DNA of 64,000 nt from Jiella soli. Its GTDB lineage: Bacteria > Pseudomonadota > Alphaproteobacteria > Rhizobiales > Rhizobiaceae. The stretch is taken from positions 107,988 through 171,987 of the forward strand of contig NZ_JAJAVB010000032.1 of the NCBI RefSeq assembly GCF_020615385.1, written 5' to 3'. Positions 10,001 to 18,962 of this stretch are shown in pieces; position 1 is the first letter of the stretch; every line of letters begins with the position of its first letter. The notes below the pieces were generated by a model, which did not search any database, was not told the origin of the DNA, and saw nothing but the letters and a program-made list of their open reading frames with translations. Position numbers and translations under genes: made by a program.

Positions 10001-10297
10001 GGGCGGCTCTCGGTCGACGACGGCATCCTGCGGGGCCCCGTCTTCGGCTCCTCCTTCGAGGGGCTGCTCTACAGTCCCGCCGGGCAGATCGACGTCTCCG
10101 GCTCGTTCATGCCGGCCTACCGGATCAACCGGCTGTTCGGCGCGCTGCCCTTCGTCGGCGGCATCCTCGGCAATGGTGGCGAGGGCGGCCTGATCGGTAT
10201 CACCTACCGTCTGCGCGGCGCGTTCACCGACCCGACGCTGACCGTCAACCCTGTGTCGCTGATCGCGCCGGGAATCTTCCGGCGGATCTTCGAATAA
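7043..10297 (+). CDS. AsmA-like/DUF3971 large envelope protein (YhdP type)
   Basis: This 1,084-residue protein has one N-terminal signal-anchor (MRRSVRF then a hydrophobic stretch) and a long periplasmic part rich in beta-strand repeats, ending in an AsmA-like C-terminal region (QIDVSGSFMPAYRINRLFG and GGEGGLIGITYRLRG). Proteins of this type are now viewed as bridge-like lipid carriers between the inner and outer membranes. I prefer the ATG at 7043 because it directly precedes the positively charged signal-anchor; ATG 7028 and GTG 7004 are in-frame alternatives. It converges with tyrS. Confidence 0.87.
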   Translation: MRRSVRFVTGAIALVFSILVLLFGVAAAIVSTTAGQDLLREQTESVLAAMLGGRYDVELGSQRFVIDSSGDPGVAFSEVTIAESGAQRPIIRAGLVEAGVSLVDLATGSLRLQRLGITDVTVDPALLAALPAASEDLSPKAIFAALDTGFSELSGLQLRSVQVDNVRSSGDGSAIVLERAEMTQKIGGGFAFSAQAVAQGRAIVLDGSARLDASGARLSTFQASAVVDRAETTNFPTESGYDGPLTVDVALQAQAPQRRLGATITAGAATVDGVGEIPLRAASVRVGLAETGRDLLIDAGEVDFGKARATFTGQLALLPDPGGRHPFIFKTVSVTSAVGLPAETPARDGSVTISGSADFAAGEIAIPDIRASVGGGAITGWASASGLGSEDRVRLHLKGSDLDGADVIAFWPFFVAEDARAWMLEHAAPVGAVRQASLDMDITRSRLEAICLPDAQPTDDEVRFTAEVQDLDFATLDGMPDVESADGRIEALGSHVAISFDAAALAGLPTLTVLPSTIDFKHGERPGVDVSMNLNLSGDAGDIAELAQRAPVGGFGGERWSKADVAGTAKIGLGLAVHLPSSSPDPIGGEPTSVDTDLQGDLENWSVVADFRNVDLGKPVSGRRLSDLTGMVMAAPGNAMGELDGKIEGIDARISFSQPILPKGGDPGALTVEATLHDRDLAALSPELAHFVVGPAKVTATRIDDGFHIVGDLTASQLRLPAIGWKKGPGVAATLALDVVGDGSVRSIRNASLSGEGFSASGRGEIDASGLKSLVLDKLAFNRGDRLAARIERGADGTAIAVSGGSVDVRPLLAKLRSGAGDLGSGGDRSNDRITVSVEADRLVGFNDEVLTDAEIAFSGGGGAPSASITAKTGDGRRIRASLGAPGEAGGINVSTEDAGRLLRFAGLYDRMSGGQLRVALQGSARRGYRGPVVLSRFSLNDEPRLASLVGTTRSDRNTLAAAIGDDVKVRNAYFDTAHASLAWKDGRLSVDDGILRGPVFGSSFEGLLYSPAGQIDVSGSFMPAYRINRLFGALPFVGGILGNGGEGGLIGITYRLRGAFTDPTLTVNPVSLIAPGIFRRIFE

Positions 10298-10327
10298 GGC
10301 CCCGCCGGAAGATGCCGGATGCGGGGC

Positions 10328-11581
10328 TCAGCCCGCCGGGCGCACGAGAACGTGCTTCTTGCGTCCGACCGACAGTTTGACGACGCCGTCCTTCAGCTTC
10401 TCGCGGTCGATCGACATGCGCTCGTCGGCGACCGGTTCGTCGTTGACGCGCACGGCGCCGCCCTTCACATGCCGGCGCGCCTCGCCATTCGAGCCGGCAA
10501 GGCCGGCCGACACGAGGAGCGCGAGCAGCCCGATGCCCGGTTCCAGATCCGCCGCCGGAACCTCGACCGTCGGCAGCGTCTCGGCCAGCGCTCCTTCCTC
10601 GAAGGTCTTGCGGGCGGTCTCGGCCGCTTCCTCGGCGGCCGCTCGGCCGTGGAGCAACGCCGTCGCCTCGCTTGCCAGAACCTTCTTCGCCTCGTTGATC
10701 TCGGCTCCGCCGAGCGCTTCGAGCCGCGCGATCTCATCCATCGGCAAGATCGTGTAGAGCTTCAGGAAGCGCCCGACATCGGCGTCCTCGGTGTTGCGCC
10801 AATACTGCCAGAAATCGTACGGGCTCAGCATCTCGGAGTTCAGCCAGATCGCGCCGGAGGCGGTCTTGCCCATCTTGGCGCCCGACGAGGTTGTCAGGAG
10901 CGGCGAGGTCAGCGCGAAGAGTTCGACGCCCTCCATGCGCCGGCCGAGATCGATGCCGTTGACGATGTTGCCCCACTGGTCCGAGCCGCCCATCTGCAGC
11001 CGGCAGCCGGTCCGCTTGTAGAGTTCGACGAAGTCGTAGGCCTGCAGGATCATGTAGTTGAATTCGAGGAAGGACAGCGACTGCTCCCGGTCGAGCCTGA
11101 GCTTCACCGAATCGAAGGAGAGCATGCGGTTGACCGAAAAGTGCCGTCCGACGTCGCGCAGGAACGGCACATATTCCAGTCCGAGCAGCCAGTCGGCATT
11201 GTTGACCATCATCGCGTCCTGCGGCCCGTCGCCGAAGGTGAGGTAGTTCTCAAAGGCCTGCCGGATTCCCGCAAGGTTCTCCGCGATCGTCTCCTCGGTC
11301 TGCAGCTTGCGCGCCTCGTCCTTGAAGGACGGGTCGCCGATCATGCCGGTGCCGCCGCCCATCAGCGCGATCGGCTGGTGGCCGGTCTGCTGCATCCAGT
11401 GCAGCATCATGATCTGCATCAGCGAGCCGACATGCAGGCTCCTGGCCGTCGGATCGAAGCCAATATAGCCGGTCACGGTCTGCGTCCGGAAGAGATCGTC
11501 CAGACCAGCGTCGTCCGACGTCTGGTGGATGAAGCCGCGTTGACTGAGAACGGCGAGGAAATCGGACTTGAAGCCGGCCAT
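10328..11581 (-). CDS. tyrS: Tyrosyl-tRNA synthetase
   Basis: This 417-residue class I aminoacyl-tRNA synthetase charges tRNA-Tyr. The HIGH-like motif is HVGS (50-53) and the KMSKS-like motif is KMGKT (236-240). The tyrosine pocket is represented by GYIGFDPTA and GGSDQWGNI, and an S4 RNA-binding domain occupies the C-terminal 70 residues ([11 protein letters not shown]). It is divergent from anmK, with about 95 bases between the preferred starts. Confidence 0.97.
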   Translation of the reverse strand: MAGFKSDFLAVLSQRGFIHQTSDDAGLDDLFRTQTVTGYIGFDPTARSLHVGSLMQIMMLHWMQQTGHQPIALMGGGTGMIGDPSFKDEARKLQTEETIAENLAGIRQAFENYLTFGDGPQDAMMVNNADWLLGLEYVPFLRDVGRHFSVNRMLSFDSVKLRLDREQSLSFLEFNYMILQAYDFVELYKRTGCRLQMGGSDQWGNIVNGIDLGRRMEGVELFALTSPLLTTSSGAKMGKTASGAIWLNSEMLSPYDFWQYWRNTEDADVGRFLKLYTILPMDEIARLEALGGAEINEAKKVLASEATALLHGRAAAEEAAETARKTFEEGALAETLPTVEVPAADLEPGIGLLALLVSAGLAGSNGEARRHVKGGAVRVNDEPVADERMSIDREKLKDGVVKLSVGRKKHVLVRPAG

Positions 11582-11676
11582 GATTCTTGATCCTCATGCG
11601 CGAGAGAGAGACGTGCTGCGCACGGTCGCCGGGGTTTAGCAGCATTGATCCATTTTTCCAGCCGGGAGCCGGTATT

Positions 11677-12822
11677 TTGAGCCAGAGCCAAATCAAGCGC
11701 GCGATCGGGCTGATGAGCGGCACCTCCCTCGACGGCATCGACGTCGCTCTTCTCGACACGGATGGCGAAACGATCGTCCGGCGCGGCCCGGCCAGGGTCT
11801 ATGCCTATGACGCGGCCTTTCGCGATCGTCTGGCGAATGCGCTGGTGGCCGCCAAGGCAATCTCCGCCCGCGACGAGCGGCCGGGCGACCTTGCCGCCCT
11901 GGAGGTGGCGCTCACGGAACGCCATGCGGAGGCGGTACGGCGCTTTGGGTCCGACTACGGCATCGATCTTTCCAGCGTCGATGTCGTCGGCTTCCACGGC
12001 CAGACGATCCTCCACCGGCCGGAACGGGCGCTGACCGTCCAGATCGGCGACGGTGGGCTCCTGGCCGACAGGCTCGGCCGTCCGGTGGTGTCCGACATGC
12101 GGGCGGCTGACATGGTGGAAGGCGGACAGGGCGCGCCGCTCGTGCCGGCCTACCACATGGCGCTTGCGGCCAACCGCCCGCCGACGCTCTCTGCCTTGCC
12201 GGTCGTCTTCGTCAATATCGGCGGTATTTCGAACGTCACCTATGTCGACGGCAGGCATGATCCGGTGGCGTTCGATTCCGGGCCCGGCAATGCCCTGCTC
12301 GACCAATGGTTGCAGCGCGAGGCGGGCATTCCTTTCGATCAGAACGGCGCCGTCGCCAGCGAGGGCGGCATCATCGAGGACCTGGCGGCCCACTATCTGG
12401 GCTCGCCCTTTTTCTCAAGACCGCTGCCGAAGTCCCTCGATAAATTCGACTTTTCGGTTCCAGAGAGCGCAGCAGGAAGCCTTGAGGACGTCGCCCGCAC
12501 CCTCTGCCGCGTCAGCGCTCGGGCGATCCTGAAGGCAGCGGAGCATTTCCCCGAGCGGCCGAAGCTGTGGATCATTTGCGGCGGCGGCCGGCGCCATCCA
12601 GCCATCATGGCGGATCTTCGCGCCGAGGCGCCGGGCGGAGCCGCCGTGGTCGCCGCCGAGGAAGCAGGTTTCGACGGCGACGCGATGGAGGCCGAGGCCT
12701 GGGCCTATCTCGCCGTCCGCTCGCTCGCCGGCCTGCCGCTGACCTATCCGACGACCACCGGCTGCCGAAAGCCGGTCACAGGCGGCCTCATATCCCTGCC
12801 GGCCGCGCAAAGCGCTGCATGA
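11677..12822 (+). CDS. anmK: Anhydro-N-acetylmuramic acid kinase
   Basis: AnmK cleaves and phosphorylates 1,6-anhydroMurNAc to MurNAc-6-phosphate in peptidoglycan recycling. The sequence shows [13 protein letters not shown] at the N-terminus, [24 protein letters not shown] and [10 protein letters not shown], all family hallmarks. I start it at TTG 11677, where a GGGAG lies about 8 bases upstream and family proteins begin; this gives 381 residues. An ATG at 11587 in the same frame would add 30 residues without family similarity and would place the start only a few bases from that of tyrS. Confidence 0.92.
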   Translation: MSQSQIKRAIGLMSGTSLDGIDVALLDTDGETIVRRGPARVYAYDAAFRDRLANALVAAKAISARDERPGDLAALEVALTERHAEAVRRFGSDYGIDLSSVDVVGFHGQTILHRPERALTVQIGDGGLLADRLGRPVVSDMRAADMVEGGQGAPLVPAYHMALAANRPPTLSALPVVFVNIGGISNVTYVDGRHDPVAFDSGPGNALLDQWLQREAGIPFDQNGAVASEGGIIEDLAAHYLGSPFFSRPLPKSLDKFDFSVPESAAGSLEDVARTLCRVSARAILKAAEHFPERPKLWIICGGGRRHPAIMADLRAEAPGGAAVVAAEEAGFDGDAMEAEAWAYLAVRSLAGLPLTYPTTTGCRKPVTGGLISLPAAQSAA

Positions 12823-12925
12823 GACCTCTGTCCGCTCGCGGCACCGCGTCTTGCCGGTTCGCCCCGGAAGAGGATCATACAGGCGATCGCGCGCAGAATC
12901 CGGAGGGAGGCCGAACGGCAGCCGC

Positions 12926-13600
12926 TCAGCGCAGCCGCTTCGGCCTTGGATCGGAGAGTTCGCCAGCCAGGCGCCGGTCGAGATAGTCGGCGCACTCGCC
13001 GATCAGCACGTCGGTCTGGTCGGTGAAGAAGTGGTTGGCCTCTTCCATCGTCTTCTGGGTGATGACGATGCCCTTCTGGGTCTTCAGCTTGTCGACCAGG
13101 GTCTGGACGTCCTTCGGCGGCGCGACCCGGTCCTTCGCGCCATGGATGATCAGGCCCGAGGACGGGCAAGGGGCGAGGAAGGAGAAGTCGTAGGAGTTCG
13201 GCTGCGGCGCGATCGAGAAGAAGCCTTCGATCTCCGGGCGGCGCATCAGGAGCTGCATGCCGATCCACGCGCCGAAGGAGTAGCCGGCGACCCAGCACTG
13301 CTTGGAATCGGGATGGAGGCTCTGCACCCAGTCGAGCGCCGAGGCGGCGTCGGAGAGTTCCCCCGCACCGTGATCGAACTCGCCCTGGCTGCGGCCGATA
13401 CCGCGAAAATTGAAGCGCAGCGTGGTGAAGCCCCGCTCCACGAACATGTAGAAGAGCTGGTAGACGATCTGATTGTTCATCGTGCCGCCGAAACGCGGAT
13501 GCGGGTGGAGGACGATGGCGATGGGTGCGTTCTTCTCCTTGGCCGCCTGATATCGGCCTTCCAGGCGGCCCGCGGGGCCATTGAAGATCACTTCGGGCAT
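12926..13600 (-). CDS. Alpha/beta hydrolase (COG2945-type)
   Basis: This 224-residue cytoplasmic alpha/beta hydrolase has the nucleophile elbow GYSFGAW, an oxyanion-hole region HPHPRFGGTMNN, LRFNFRGIGRSQG, an acid residue in HGAKDRVAPP and the histidine in ANHFF. The substrate is unknown; relatives are annotated as esterases or dipeptidyl-peptidase-like proteins. It is divergent from the suf operon across a 186-base region that carries the iron-responsive control elements. Confidence 0.87.
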   Translation of the reverse strand: MPEVIFNGPAGRLEGRYQAAKEKNAPIAIVLHPHPRFGGTMNNQIVYQLFYMFVERGFTTLRFNFRGIGRSQGEFDHGAGELSDAASALDWVQSLHPDSKQCWVAGYSFGAWIGMQLLMRRPEIEGFFSIAPQPNSYDFSFLAPCPSSGLIIHGAKDRVAPPKDVQTLVDKLKTQKGIVITQKTMEEANHFFTDQTDVLIGECADYLDRRLAGELSDPRPKRLR

Positions 13601-13643
13601 TATACTCTATCCTGTGCGGCTGGGATCGCGCGTGGGGCGCCGC

Positions 13644-13672
13644 TTGACGAAGCGAAACTTGCCCCGTAAGTT
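13644..13672 (+). promoter_or_regulatory. Predicted sigma70-like promoter of the suf operon
   Basis: TTGACG (13644-13649) and TAAGTT (13667-13672) are separated by 17 bases. Transcription would start near 13679-13681, inside the ICE motif. Confidence 0.5.
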
Positions 13673-13676
13673 CCAG

Positions 13677-13693
13677 TTTAGAACGATTCAAAA
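13677..13693 (+). promoter_or_regulatory. ICE motif (Irr box) upstream of suf
   Basis: The 17-mer TTTAGAACGATTCAAAA matches the iron control element pattern TTTAGAA-YNR-TTCYAAA at all positions but one in the distal arm. Irr, the haem-responsive Fur-family regulator of Rhizobiales, binds such sites. Its position over the predicted transcription start suggests repression of suf when Irr is active (low iron/haem), although Irr can also activate from other positions. Confidence 0.72.
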
Positions 13694-13698
13694 CTGAG

Positions 13699-13724
13699 GA
13701 CGCCGACTGAGGGCGTCTTTTATT
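13699..13724 (+). terminator. Terminator-like hairpin in the suf leader (possible attenuator)
   Basis: GACGCC (13699-13704) and GGCGTC (13712-13717) form a perfect 6-bp stem with a 7-base loop, followed directly by TTTTATT. No plus-strand gene lies between anmK (ending 12822) and this hairpin, so it is best explained as acting on leader RNA that starts around 13680. Confidence 0.55.
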
Positions 13725-13729
13725 CCCTT

Positions 13730-13762
13730 GGATGGCGAAAATTCAAGAAATTTGCGCCATCC
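13730..13762 (+). other. Second hairpin in the suf leader
   Basis: GGATGGCG (13730-13737) pairs with CGCCATCC (13755-13762), and inside it AAATT (13739-13743) pairs with AATTT (13749-13753) after one mismatch. The structure ends 24 bases before the first ATG of the operon. The inner AT-rich palindrome could also be a protein-binding site for an Rrf2-type iron regulator. Confidence 0.5.
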
Positions 13763-13786
13763 GGCCAGGATAATGCCAAAAGTCCG

Positions 13787-14977
13787 ATGCGAGACGACAC
13801 GGCCCGCCTCTATCTCGACCACAATGCGAGCGCTCCGATGCTGCCGCAGGCGCGCACGGCATTGGCCGCAGCCCTCGATGCCGCGAACCCGTCCTCGGTC
13901 CATCGCGAAGGCCGGGCGGCTCGGGCCTTGGTCGAGTCCGCTCGCCGGTCCGTCGCGGGCCTGGTCGGCGCTGCGGCGGAGAACGTCCTCTTCACGAGCG
14001 GCGCCACCGAGGCGGCCGCGACATCGCTCAGCCCCTCATGGCTGATCGACGGGCAGCCGATCGCCCTGACGCGGCTCGCCGTACTCGATACCGATCATGC
14101 CTCGATCCGCGAGGGCGGGGCGTTCGCGCCGGATTCTGTCACGCGGCTGCCGGTCGATGCGCATGGAGCGGTCGTGCTGGACGCGCTCTCCGATTGGGCT
14201 TCGACCATTTCGTCGGGCGAGACCGGCTTGCTGGCGCTCTGCCTTGCCAATTCCGAGACCGGGGTGGTCCAGGATCTGGAGACGATCCGGGCGATCCTCG
14301 CCGGGGCATCGGTGCGGCTCGTGCTCGATGTCGTCCAGGCGGTGGGCCGCCTTCCTGTGAATGTCGCCGATATGGGAGCCGACGCTCTGATCCTGTCCGG
14401 GCACAAGCTCGGCGCAGCCAAGGGGATCGGCGCGCTGGTGCTCGCCGATCCACGGACGCGACCCTTCGCGATGATCCGTGGCGGCGGCCAGGAGAAGGGG
14501 CGCCGGGGCGGCACGGAAGCCGTGCCGGCGATTGCGAGCCTGGGTGCTGCGGCGGATGTCTTGCGCACCAGCGGTCCGGATGCAGCCGCCTTCATGAAAG
14601 CGAGGCGTGCCGGGCTCGAACGCATGCTGGGCGAGGCGGTGCCGGGCGCTGTCGTCCTCGGCAGCGGAACCGAGCGCCTCGCGAACACGGTGGCGATCGC
14701 CCTGCCGGGCCTGAAGGCGGAGACGGCGCAGATCGGGCTCGACCTTGCAGGGATCGCCGTCTCTGCCGGCTCGGCCTGCTCGTCCGGCAAGGTGGGGCGC
14801 AGCCATGTCGTCGAGGCGATGGCGCGGGGCGGTCTTGCCGTCTCGCCCGATGACGGCGCGATTCGCGTCAGCTTCGGGCCTGAGACCACCGAGGCCGAGC
14901 TTGAGCGCTTGGTCTCGGCCTATGCGCGCCTTGCAGAACGGGCGCTCCGTGCTGCGGCGCAAGAGCGGGCGGCATGA
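13787..14977 (+). CDS. Cysteine desulfurase, NifS/IscS class (first suf gene)
   Basis: This 396-residue PLP enzyme removes sulfur from cysteine as a protein persulfide. The PLP lysine is K207 (SGHKLGAAKG) and the active-site cysteine is C331 in SAGSACSSGKV, the longer-loop class I arrangement, unlike the SufS further down the operon. AGGATA lies 16 bases before the ATG. As first gene of the suf operon it may supply sulfur to SufBCD or to tRNA thiolation; two desulfurases of different classes in one operon is common in this order. Confidence 0.9.
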   Translation: MRDDTARLYLDHNASAPMLPQARTALAAALDAANPSSVHREGRAARALVESARRSVAGLVGAAAENVLFTSGATEAAATSLSPSWLIDGQPIALTRLAVLDTDHASIREGGAFAPDSVTRLPVDAHGAVVLDALSDWASTISSGETGLLALCLANSETGVVQDLETIRAILAGASVRLVLDVVQAVGRLPVNVADMGADALILSGHKLGAAKGIGALVLADPRTRPFAMIRGGGQEKGRRGGTEAVPAIASLGAAADVLRTSGPDAAAFMKARRAGLERMLGEAVPGAVVLGSGTERLANTVAIALPGLKAETAQIGLDLAGIAVSAGSACSSGKVGRSHVVEAMARGGLAVSPDDGAIRVSFGPETTEAELERLVSAYARLAERALRAAAQERAA

Positions 14978-15111
14978 GCGCTTGCGTATCGGTGTCGCGG
15001 CACTAAAAAGCCGGACACCCCGACACTATGTTTGCGGCACGGGGCAAGGCGCCTTGTGCCGGCCTTCCCCCGTCCACCGGACCTTGAATCCGGCGAGTAT
15101 GGAGAGTTCTG

Positions 15112-16632
15112 ATGCCTGCAGTGCAAGAGACCATCGATCAGGTCCGCAAGATCGACGTCGACCAGTACAAATATGGTTTCGAGACGCTGATCGAGATGGA
15201 CGTCGCCCCGAAGGGGCTGAACGAGGACATCATCCGGCTGATCTCGGCCAAGAAGGGCGAGCCGCAGTGGATGCTGGACTGGCGCTTGGAGGCCTTCGCT
15301 CGCTGGAAGACGATGGAAGAGCCGGACTGGGCGCGCGTCGACTATCCCAAGATCGACTTCCAGGACATCCACTACTATGCGGCACCGAAGTCGATGTCCG
15401 GGCCGAAGTCGCTCGATGAGGTCGATCCGGAGATTCTCAGGACCTACGAGAAGCTCGGCATCCCGCTGCGCGAGCAGGAGATCCTCGCCGGCGTGGTGAA
15501 GCCGCAGGTCGAGGACGGCGAGGACGACGAGGGTCGTCTCTCCCAGCCGAGCGGCCGCGTGGCGGTCGACGCCGTGTTCGATTCGGTCTCCGTCGCCACG
15601 ACCTTCAAGAAGGAGCTGCAGAAGGCCGGCGTGATCTTCATGCCGATCTCCGAGGCGATCCGCGAGCATCCGGATCTCGTGCGGAAGTATCTCGGCTCCG
15701 TGGTCCCGACCTCCGACAACTACTACGCGACGCTGAACTCGGCGGTCTTCACCGACGGCTCCTTCGTCTATGTGCCGAAGGGCGTTAGATGCCCGATGGA
15801 GCTGTCGACCTATTTCCGCATCAACGAGAAGAACACCGGCCAGTTCGAGCGCACGCTGATCATCGCTGACGAGGGCGCCTACGTCTCCTATCTCGAGGGC
15901 TGCACGGCGCCGCAGCGCGACGAGAACCAGCTGCATGCGGCGGTGGTCGAACTGGTCACGCTGGACGATGCCGAGATCAAGTACTCGACCGTCCAGAACT
16001 GGTTCCCGGGCGACAAGGACGGCAAGGGCGGCATCTACAACTTCGTCACCAAGCGCGGCGACTGCCGTGGCAAGAACTCTCGGATCTCCTGGACTCAGGT
16101 CGAGACCGGTTCGGCGATCACCTGGAAGTACCCGTCCTGCATCCTCCGGGGCGACAATTCGCGCGGCGAGTTCTATTCGATCGCGGTGTCGAACGGGCGC
16201 CAGCAGATCGATTCCGGCACCAAGATGATCCACCTCGGCAAGAACACGACGAGCCGGATCATTTCCAAGGGCATTTCCGCCGGCCGGTCGAACAATACCT
16301 ATCGCGGCCAGGTCTCGGCCAATCGCCGGGCGACGAACGCGCGCAACTTCACCCAGTGCGACTCGCTGCTCATCGGCAACGAGTGCGGGGCGCACACCGT
16401 GCCCTATATCGAGGCGAAGAATTCCACCGCGCAGTTCGAGCACGAGGCGACGACGTCGAAGATCTCCGACGACCAGCTGTTCTACTGCATGCAGCGCGGA
16501 ATTCCGGAGGAAGAGGCCGTGGCGCTGATCGTCAACGGCTTCGTCAAGGACGTCATCCAGCAGCTGCCGATGGAGTTCGCGGTCGAAGCGCAGAAGCTGA
16601 TCGGGATTTCGCTGGAAGGCTCTGTGGGGTGA
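15112..16632 (+). CDS. sufB: Fe-S cluster assembly scaffold SufB
   Basis: SufB (506 residues) is the scaffold subunit of the SufBC2D complex on which nascent Fe-S clusters form. Family features include the long beta-helix core, the acceptor-type cysteine in [21 protein letters not shown] and the C-terminal [21 protein letters not shown] stretch. GGAGAGTTCTG precedes the ATG. The 134-base gap upstream of it holds the self-complementary 12-mer CAAGGCGCCTTG, a likely mRNA hairpin. The next frame overlaps its stop by 4 bases. Confidence 0.97.
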   Translation: MPAVQETIDQVRKIDVDQYKYGFETLIEMDVAPKGLNEDIIRLISAKKGEPQWMLDWRLEAFARWKTMEEPDWARVDYPKIDFQDIHYYAAPKSMSGPKSLDEVDPEILRTYEKLGIPLREQEILAGVVKPQVEDGEDDEGRLSQPSGRVAVDAVFDSVSVATTFKKELQKAGVIFMPISEAIREHPDLVRKYLGSVVPTSDNYYATLNSAVFTDGSFVYVPKGVRCPMELSTYFRINEKNTGQFERTLIIADEGAYVSYLEGCTAPQRDENQLHAAVVELVTLDDAEIKYSTVQNWFPGDKDGKGGIYNFVTKRGDCRGKNSRISWTQVETGSAITWKYPSCILRGDNSRGEFYSIAVSNGRQQIDSGTKMIHLGKNTTSRIISKGISAGRSNNTYRGQVSANRRATNARNFTQCDSLLIGNECGAHTVPYIEAKNSTAQFEHEATTSKISDDQLFYCMQRGIPEEEAVALIVNGFVKDVIQQLPMEFAVEAQKLIGISLEGSVG

Positions 16633-16838
16633 CCACGCCGGACCCCGCCGACGGCCTCAAAGCCCGGCTCCGCCGGATCGAGGACGAGATCGAGCAGGCG
16701 CGGGAGCGGGTGACCATGGCGCAGGGAAGCGACATGGACTCGGTCATCGCCGACGAGATCGAAACCCTTCAGGCCGAGCGCGACCGGCTTCTCGCCGAAC
16801 TCCGCGAAGCCGACGACACCGATATGAACACACGCTGA
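16629..16838 (+). CDS. Small coiled-coil protein between sufB and sufC
   Basis: The GTG at 16629 overlaps the sufB stop as GTGA, and the frame ends 12 bases before sufC, giving 69 residues. The protein is highly charged and predicted to be one long helical hairpin: [17 protein letters not shown] and [19 protein letters not shown] show heptad patterns. No cysteine is present, so it cannot itself hold a cluster. Tight coupling to sufB points to a role with the SufBCD complex, but I know of no assigned function. Confidence 0.75.
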   Translation: MTTPDPADGLKARLRRIEDEIEQARERVTMAQGSDMDSVIADEIETLQAERDRLLAELREADDTDMNTR

Positions 16839-16850
16839 CGAACGAGAACC

Positions 16851-17606
16851 ATGCTCGAAATCAAGAACCTGCACGCCCGCGTCGCCGACGAAGGCACCGA
16901 GATCCTCCGCGGCGTCGACCTGACCGTCAAGGACGGCGAGGTCGCCGCGATCATGGGGCCGAACGGCTCCGGCAAGTCGACCCTCTCCTACATCCTCGCC
17001 GGCCGCGAGGACTACGAGGTGACCGAGGGCGACATCCTCTATAACGGCGAGTCGATCCTCGAACTGGACCCGGCCGAACGTGCCGCGATGGGCGTGTTCC
17101 TGGCCTTCCAGTACCCGCTGGAAATCCCCGGCGTCGCCACGATGACCTTTCTGAAGACGGCGCTCAACGCCCAGCGCAAGGCGCGCGGCGAGGGCGAGCT
17201 GACGACGCCGGACTTCATCCGGCGGGTGAAGGCTTCCGCGGCCGAGCTGAAGATCGACATGGCGATGCTCAAGCGCCCCCTGAACGTCGGCTTTTCCGGC
17301 GGCGAGAAGAAGCGCGCCGAGATCCTGCAGATGGCGCTGCTCGAGCCCAAGCTCTGCGTCATGGACGAGACCGATTCAGGCCTCGACATCGATGCGCTGA
17401 AGATCGTCGCCGACGGCGTCAACGCGCTGCGTTCGCCCGAGCGGTCCTTCCTCGTCATCACCCACTACCAGCGCCTGCTCGACTACATCGTGCCGGATAC
17501 GGTCCACGTCCTCTACAAGGGCCGGATCATCAAGACCGGCGACAAGGACCTTGCGCTGCAGCTGGAAAACGAGGGTTACAGCCAGATCATCGGCGAGGCG
17601 GCCTGA
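16851..17606 (+). CDS. sufC: Fe-S cluster assembly ATPase SufC
   Basis: SufC (251 residues) is the ABC-type ATPase that drives conformational change in SufBC2D. It has Walker A GPNGSGKS (36-43), signature FSGGEKKRAEI, Walker B CVMDETDSGLD and an H-loop in VITHYQRLLDY. It lies between the small coiled-coil gene and sufD, which starts 2 bases after its stop. Confidence 0.97.
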   Translation: MLEIKNLHARVADEGTEILRGVDLTVKDGEVAAIMGPNGSGKSTLSYILAGREDYEVTEGDILYNGESILELDPAERAAMGVFLAFQYPLEIPGVATMTFLKTALNAQRKARGEGELTTPDFIRRVKASAAELKIDMAMLKRPLNVGFSGGEKKRAEILQMALLEPKLCVMDETDSGLDIDALKIVADGVNALRSPERSFLVITHYQRLLDYIVPDTVHVLYKGRIIKTGDKDLALQLENEGYSQIIGEAA

Positions 17607-17608
17607 TC

Positions 17609-18874
17609 ATGAGCGTCACCGAACTCAGACCCCGAACGCCGGCCGAGACCGCCCTGGTCGATCTCGCTGCGTCGACCGGCACCGACGAAGACGCCCGGCG
17701 CGCGGCGATCGAAGCGCTGCGCCGCGAGGGCCTGCCGCATCGGCGGATCGAGGCCTGGCACTATACCGATCTGCGGGCCTTGATGGGCCGGCGCCTCGGC
17801 AAGGACGAGAGCCTCGTCCAAGCCATCGCGGACAAGGGAGTGCCGGGCGGCGACACGGTCCTTTCGCCCTTTATCTCCGGCTCGACGATCGTCGATCTCG
17901 GCCAGCCGCTTGCAGCCACGCTTCCCACCGGCGTTAAGATCGCCGAGACCGAGGATCTCGCCGACTGGCGAAGCGCGCCGAACCATCTCGATCGCCCGAT
18001 CGACACGATACGGGTCGTCAATGCCGCCTTCGGTGCTCGGGCCTCGGACATCTCTATCGCCGATGGCGCGGAACTCGCCGCGCCGATCGAGTTGCGCGGC
18101 GATGTCGGCCGGCAGGCGCATAGCTATGTCCGGGTCGGTGTCGGCGCCGGCGCGAAGGCGACGGTCGTCGAGCGCGTCGAGGGCGGCGGCTCGCCGGCTC
18201 CCTCCACGGGCATTGCCGAGCTTGCGGTCGGTGACGGGGCGGAGGTCCTCTGGATCGTCGATCAGGAAAAGGATGCCGGTGCGGCTCATCTCGGCCAGCT
18301 GAACGTGTCCGTCGGTGTCGACGCCACCTTCCGCTTGTTCCTGCTGAATGCCGGCGGCGGGCTGGTGCGTTACGAGGTCCATACGGTGACGGCCGGTGAG
18401 GGCAGCGACGTCCAGATCCGTGGCGTGAACCTTCTGGAGCACGATCAGCATGTCGACGTGACGACGACGCTGAACCACACCTATGCGAACACCACGGCGA
18501 CGGAGACATTCCGCAACGTGGTGACGGGCGGCCACGGCGTCTTCCAGGGCATGATCAAGGTCTCCCAGGGTGCCCAGAAGACCGACGCCAAGATGGCCTG
18601 CAATACCCTGCTTCTGTCGGACGAGGGCGATTTCTCGGCAAAGCCGGAGCTCGAGATCTTCGCGGACGACGTCCAGTGCGGCCACGGCGCGACGGCCGGC
18701 GAGATCAATGCTGACCATCTGTTCTACCTGATGTCGCGCGGGATCCCCGAGCCGCAGGCACGGGCGCTGCTGATCAAGGCCTTCGTCGCGGAAGTGGTCG
18801 AGGAGCTGGAAGACGAGGTGGCGGGCGCGGCGCTCATGGACCGGATCGACGCCTGGCTCGACCGCAGCCATTGA
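17609..18874 (+). CDS. sufD: Fe-S cluster assembly protein SufD
   Basis: SufD (421 residues) is the SufB paralogue in the SufBC2D complex, needed for iron acquisition during cluster assembly. The N-terminal helical part (RRIEAWHYTDLRALM) leads into a beta-helix with GQLNVSVG, FRNVVTGGHGVFQGMIKVSQGAQKTD-type repeats and the C-terminal CGHGATAGEINADHLFYLMSRGI stretch shared with SufB. The ATG immediately follows sufC, so the two are coupled. Confidence 0.96.
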   Translation: MSVTELRPRTPAETALVDLAASTGTDEDARRAAIEALRREGLPHRRIEAWHYTDLRALMGRRLGKDESLVQAIADKGVPGGDTVLSPFISGSTIVDLGQPLAATLPTGVKIAETEDLADWRSAPNHLDRPIDTIRVVNAAFGARASDISIADGAELAAPIELRGDVGRQAHSYVRVGVGAGAKATVVERVEGGGSPAPSTGIAELAVGDGAEVLWIVDQEKDAGAAHLGQLNVSVGVDATFRLFLLNAGGGLVRYEVHTVTAGEGSDVQIRGVNLLEHDQHVDVTTTLNHTYANTTATETFRNVVTGGHGVFQGMIKVSQGAQKTDAKMACNTLLLSDEGDFSAKPELEIFADDVQCGHGATAGEINADHLFYLMSRGIPEPQARALLIKAFVAEVVEELEDEVAGAALMDRIDAWLDRSH

Positions 18875-18962
18875 TCGTCGCCCGCGCGCCTATGCCGCCG
18901 GGCCGGTTCGACGGGCCGGTAACGAGCCGCCCGCATGCAACGGAAGCTGGAGTTTGAGACCC

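Noticed and set aside
10298-10327. GC-rich inverted repeat between the converging AsmA-like and tyrS genes
   Set aside because: Arms GCCCCGC and GCGGGGC could pair but lack a T tract on either strand, so I do not call a terminator.
11587-11676. Upstream ATG extension of anmK
   Set aside because: The added 30 residues match no AnmK protein, and the start would lie within a few bases of the divergent tyrS start; TTG 11677 has a better ribosome site.
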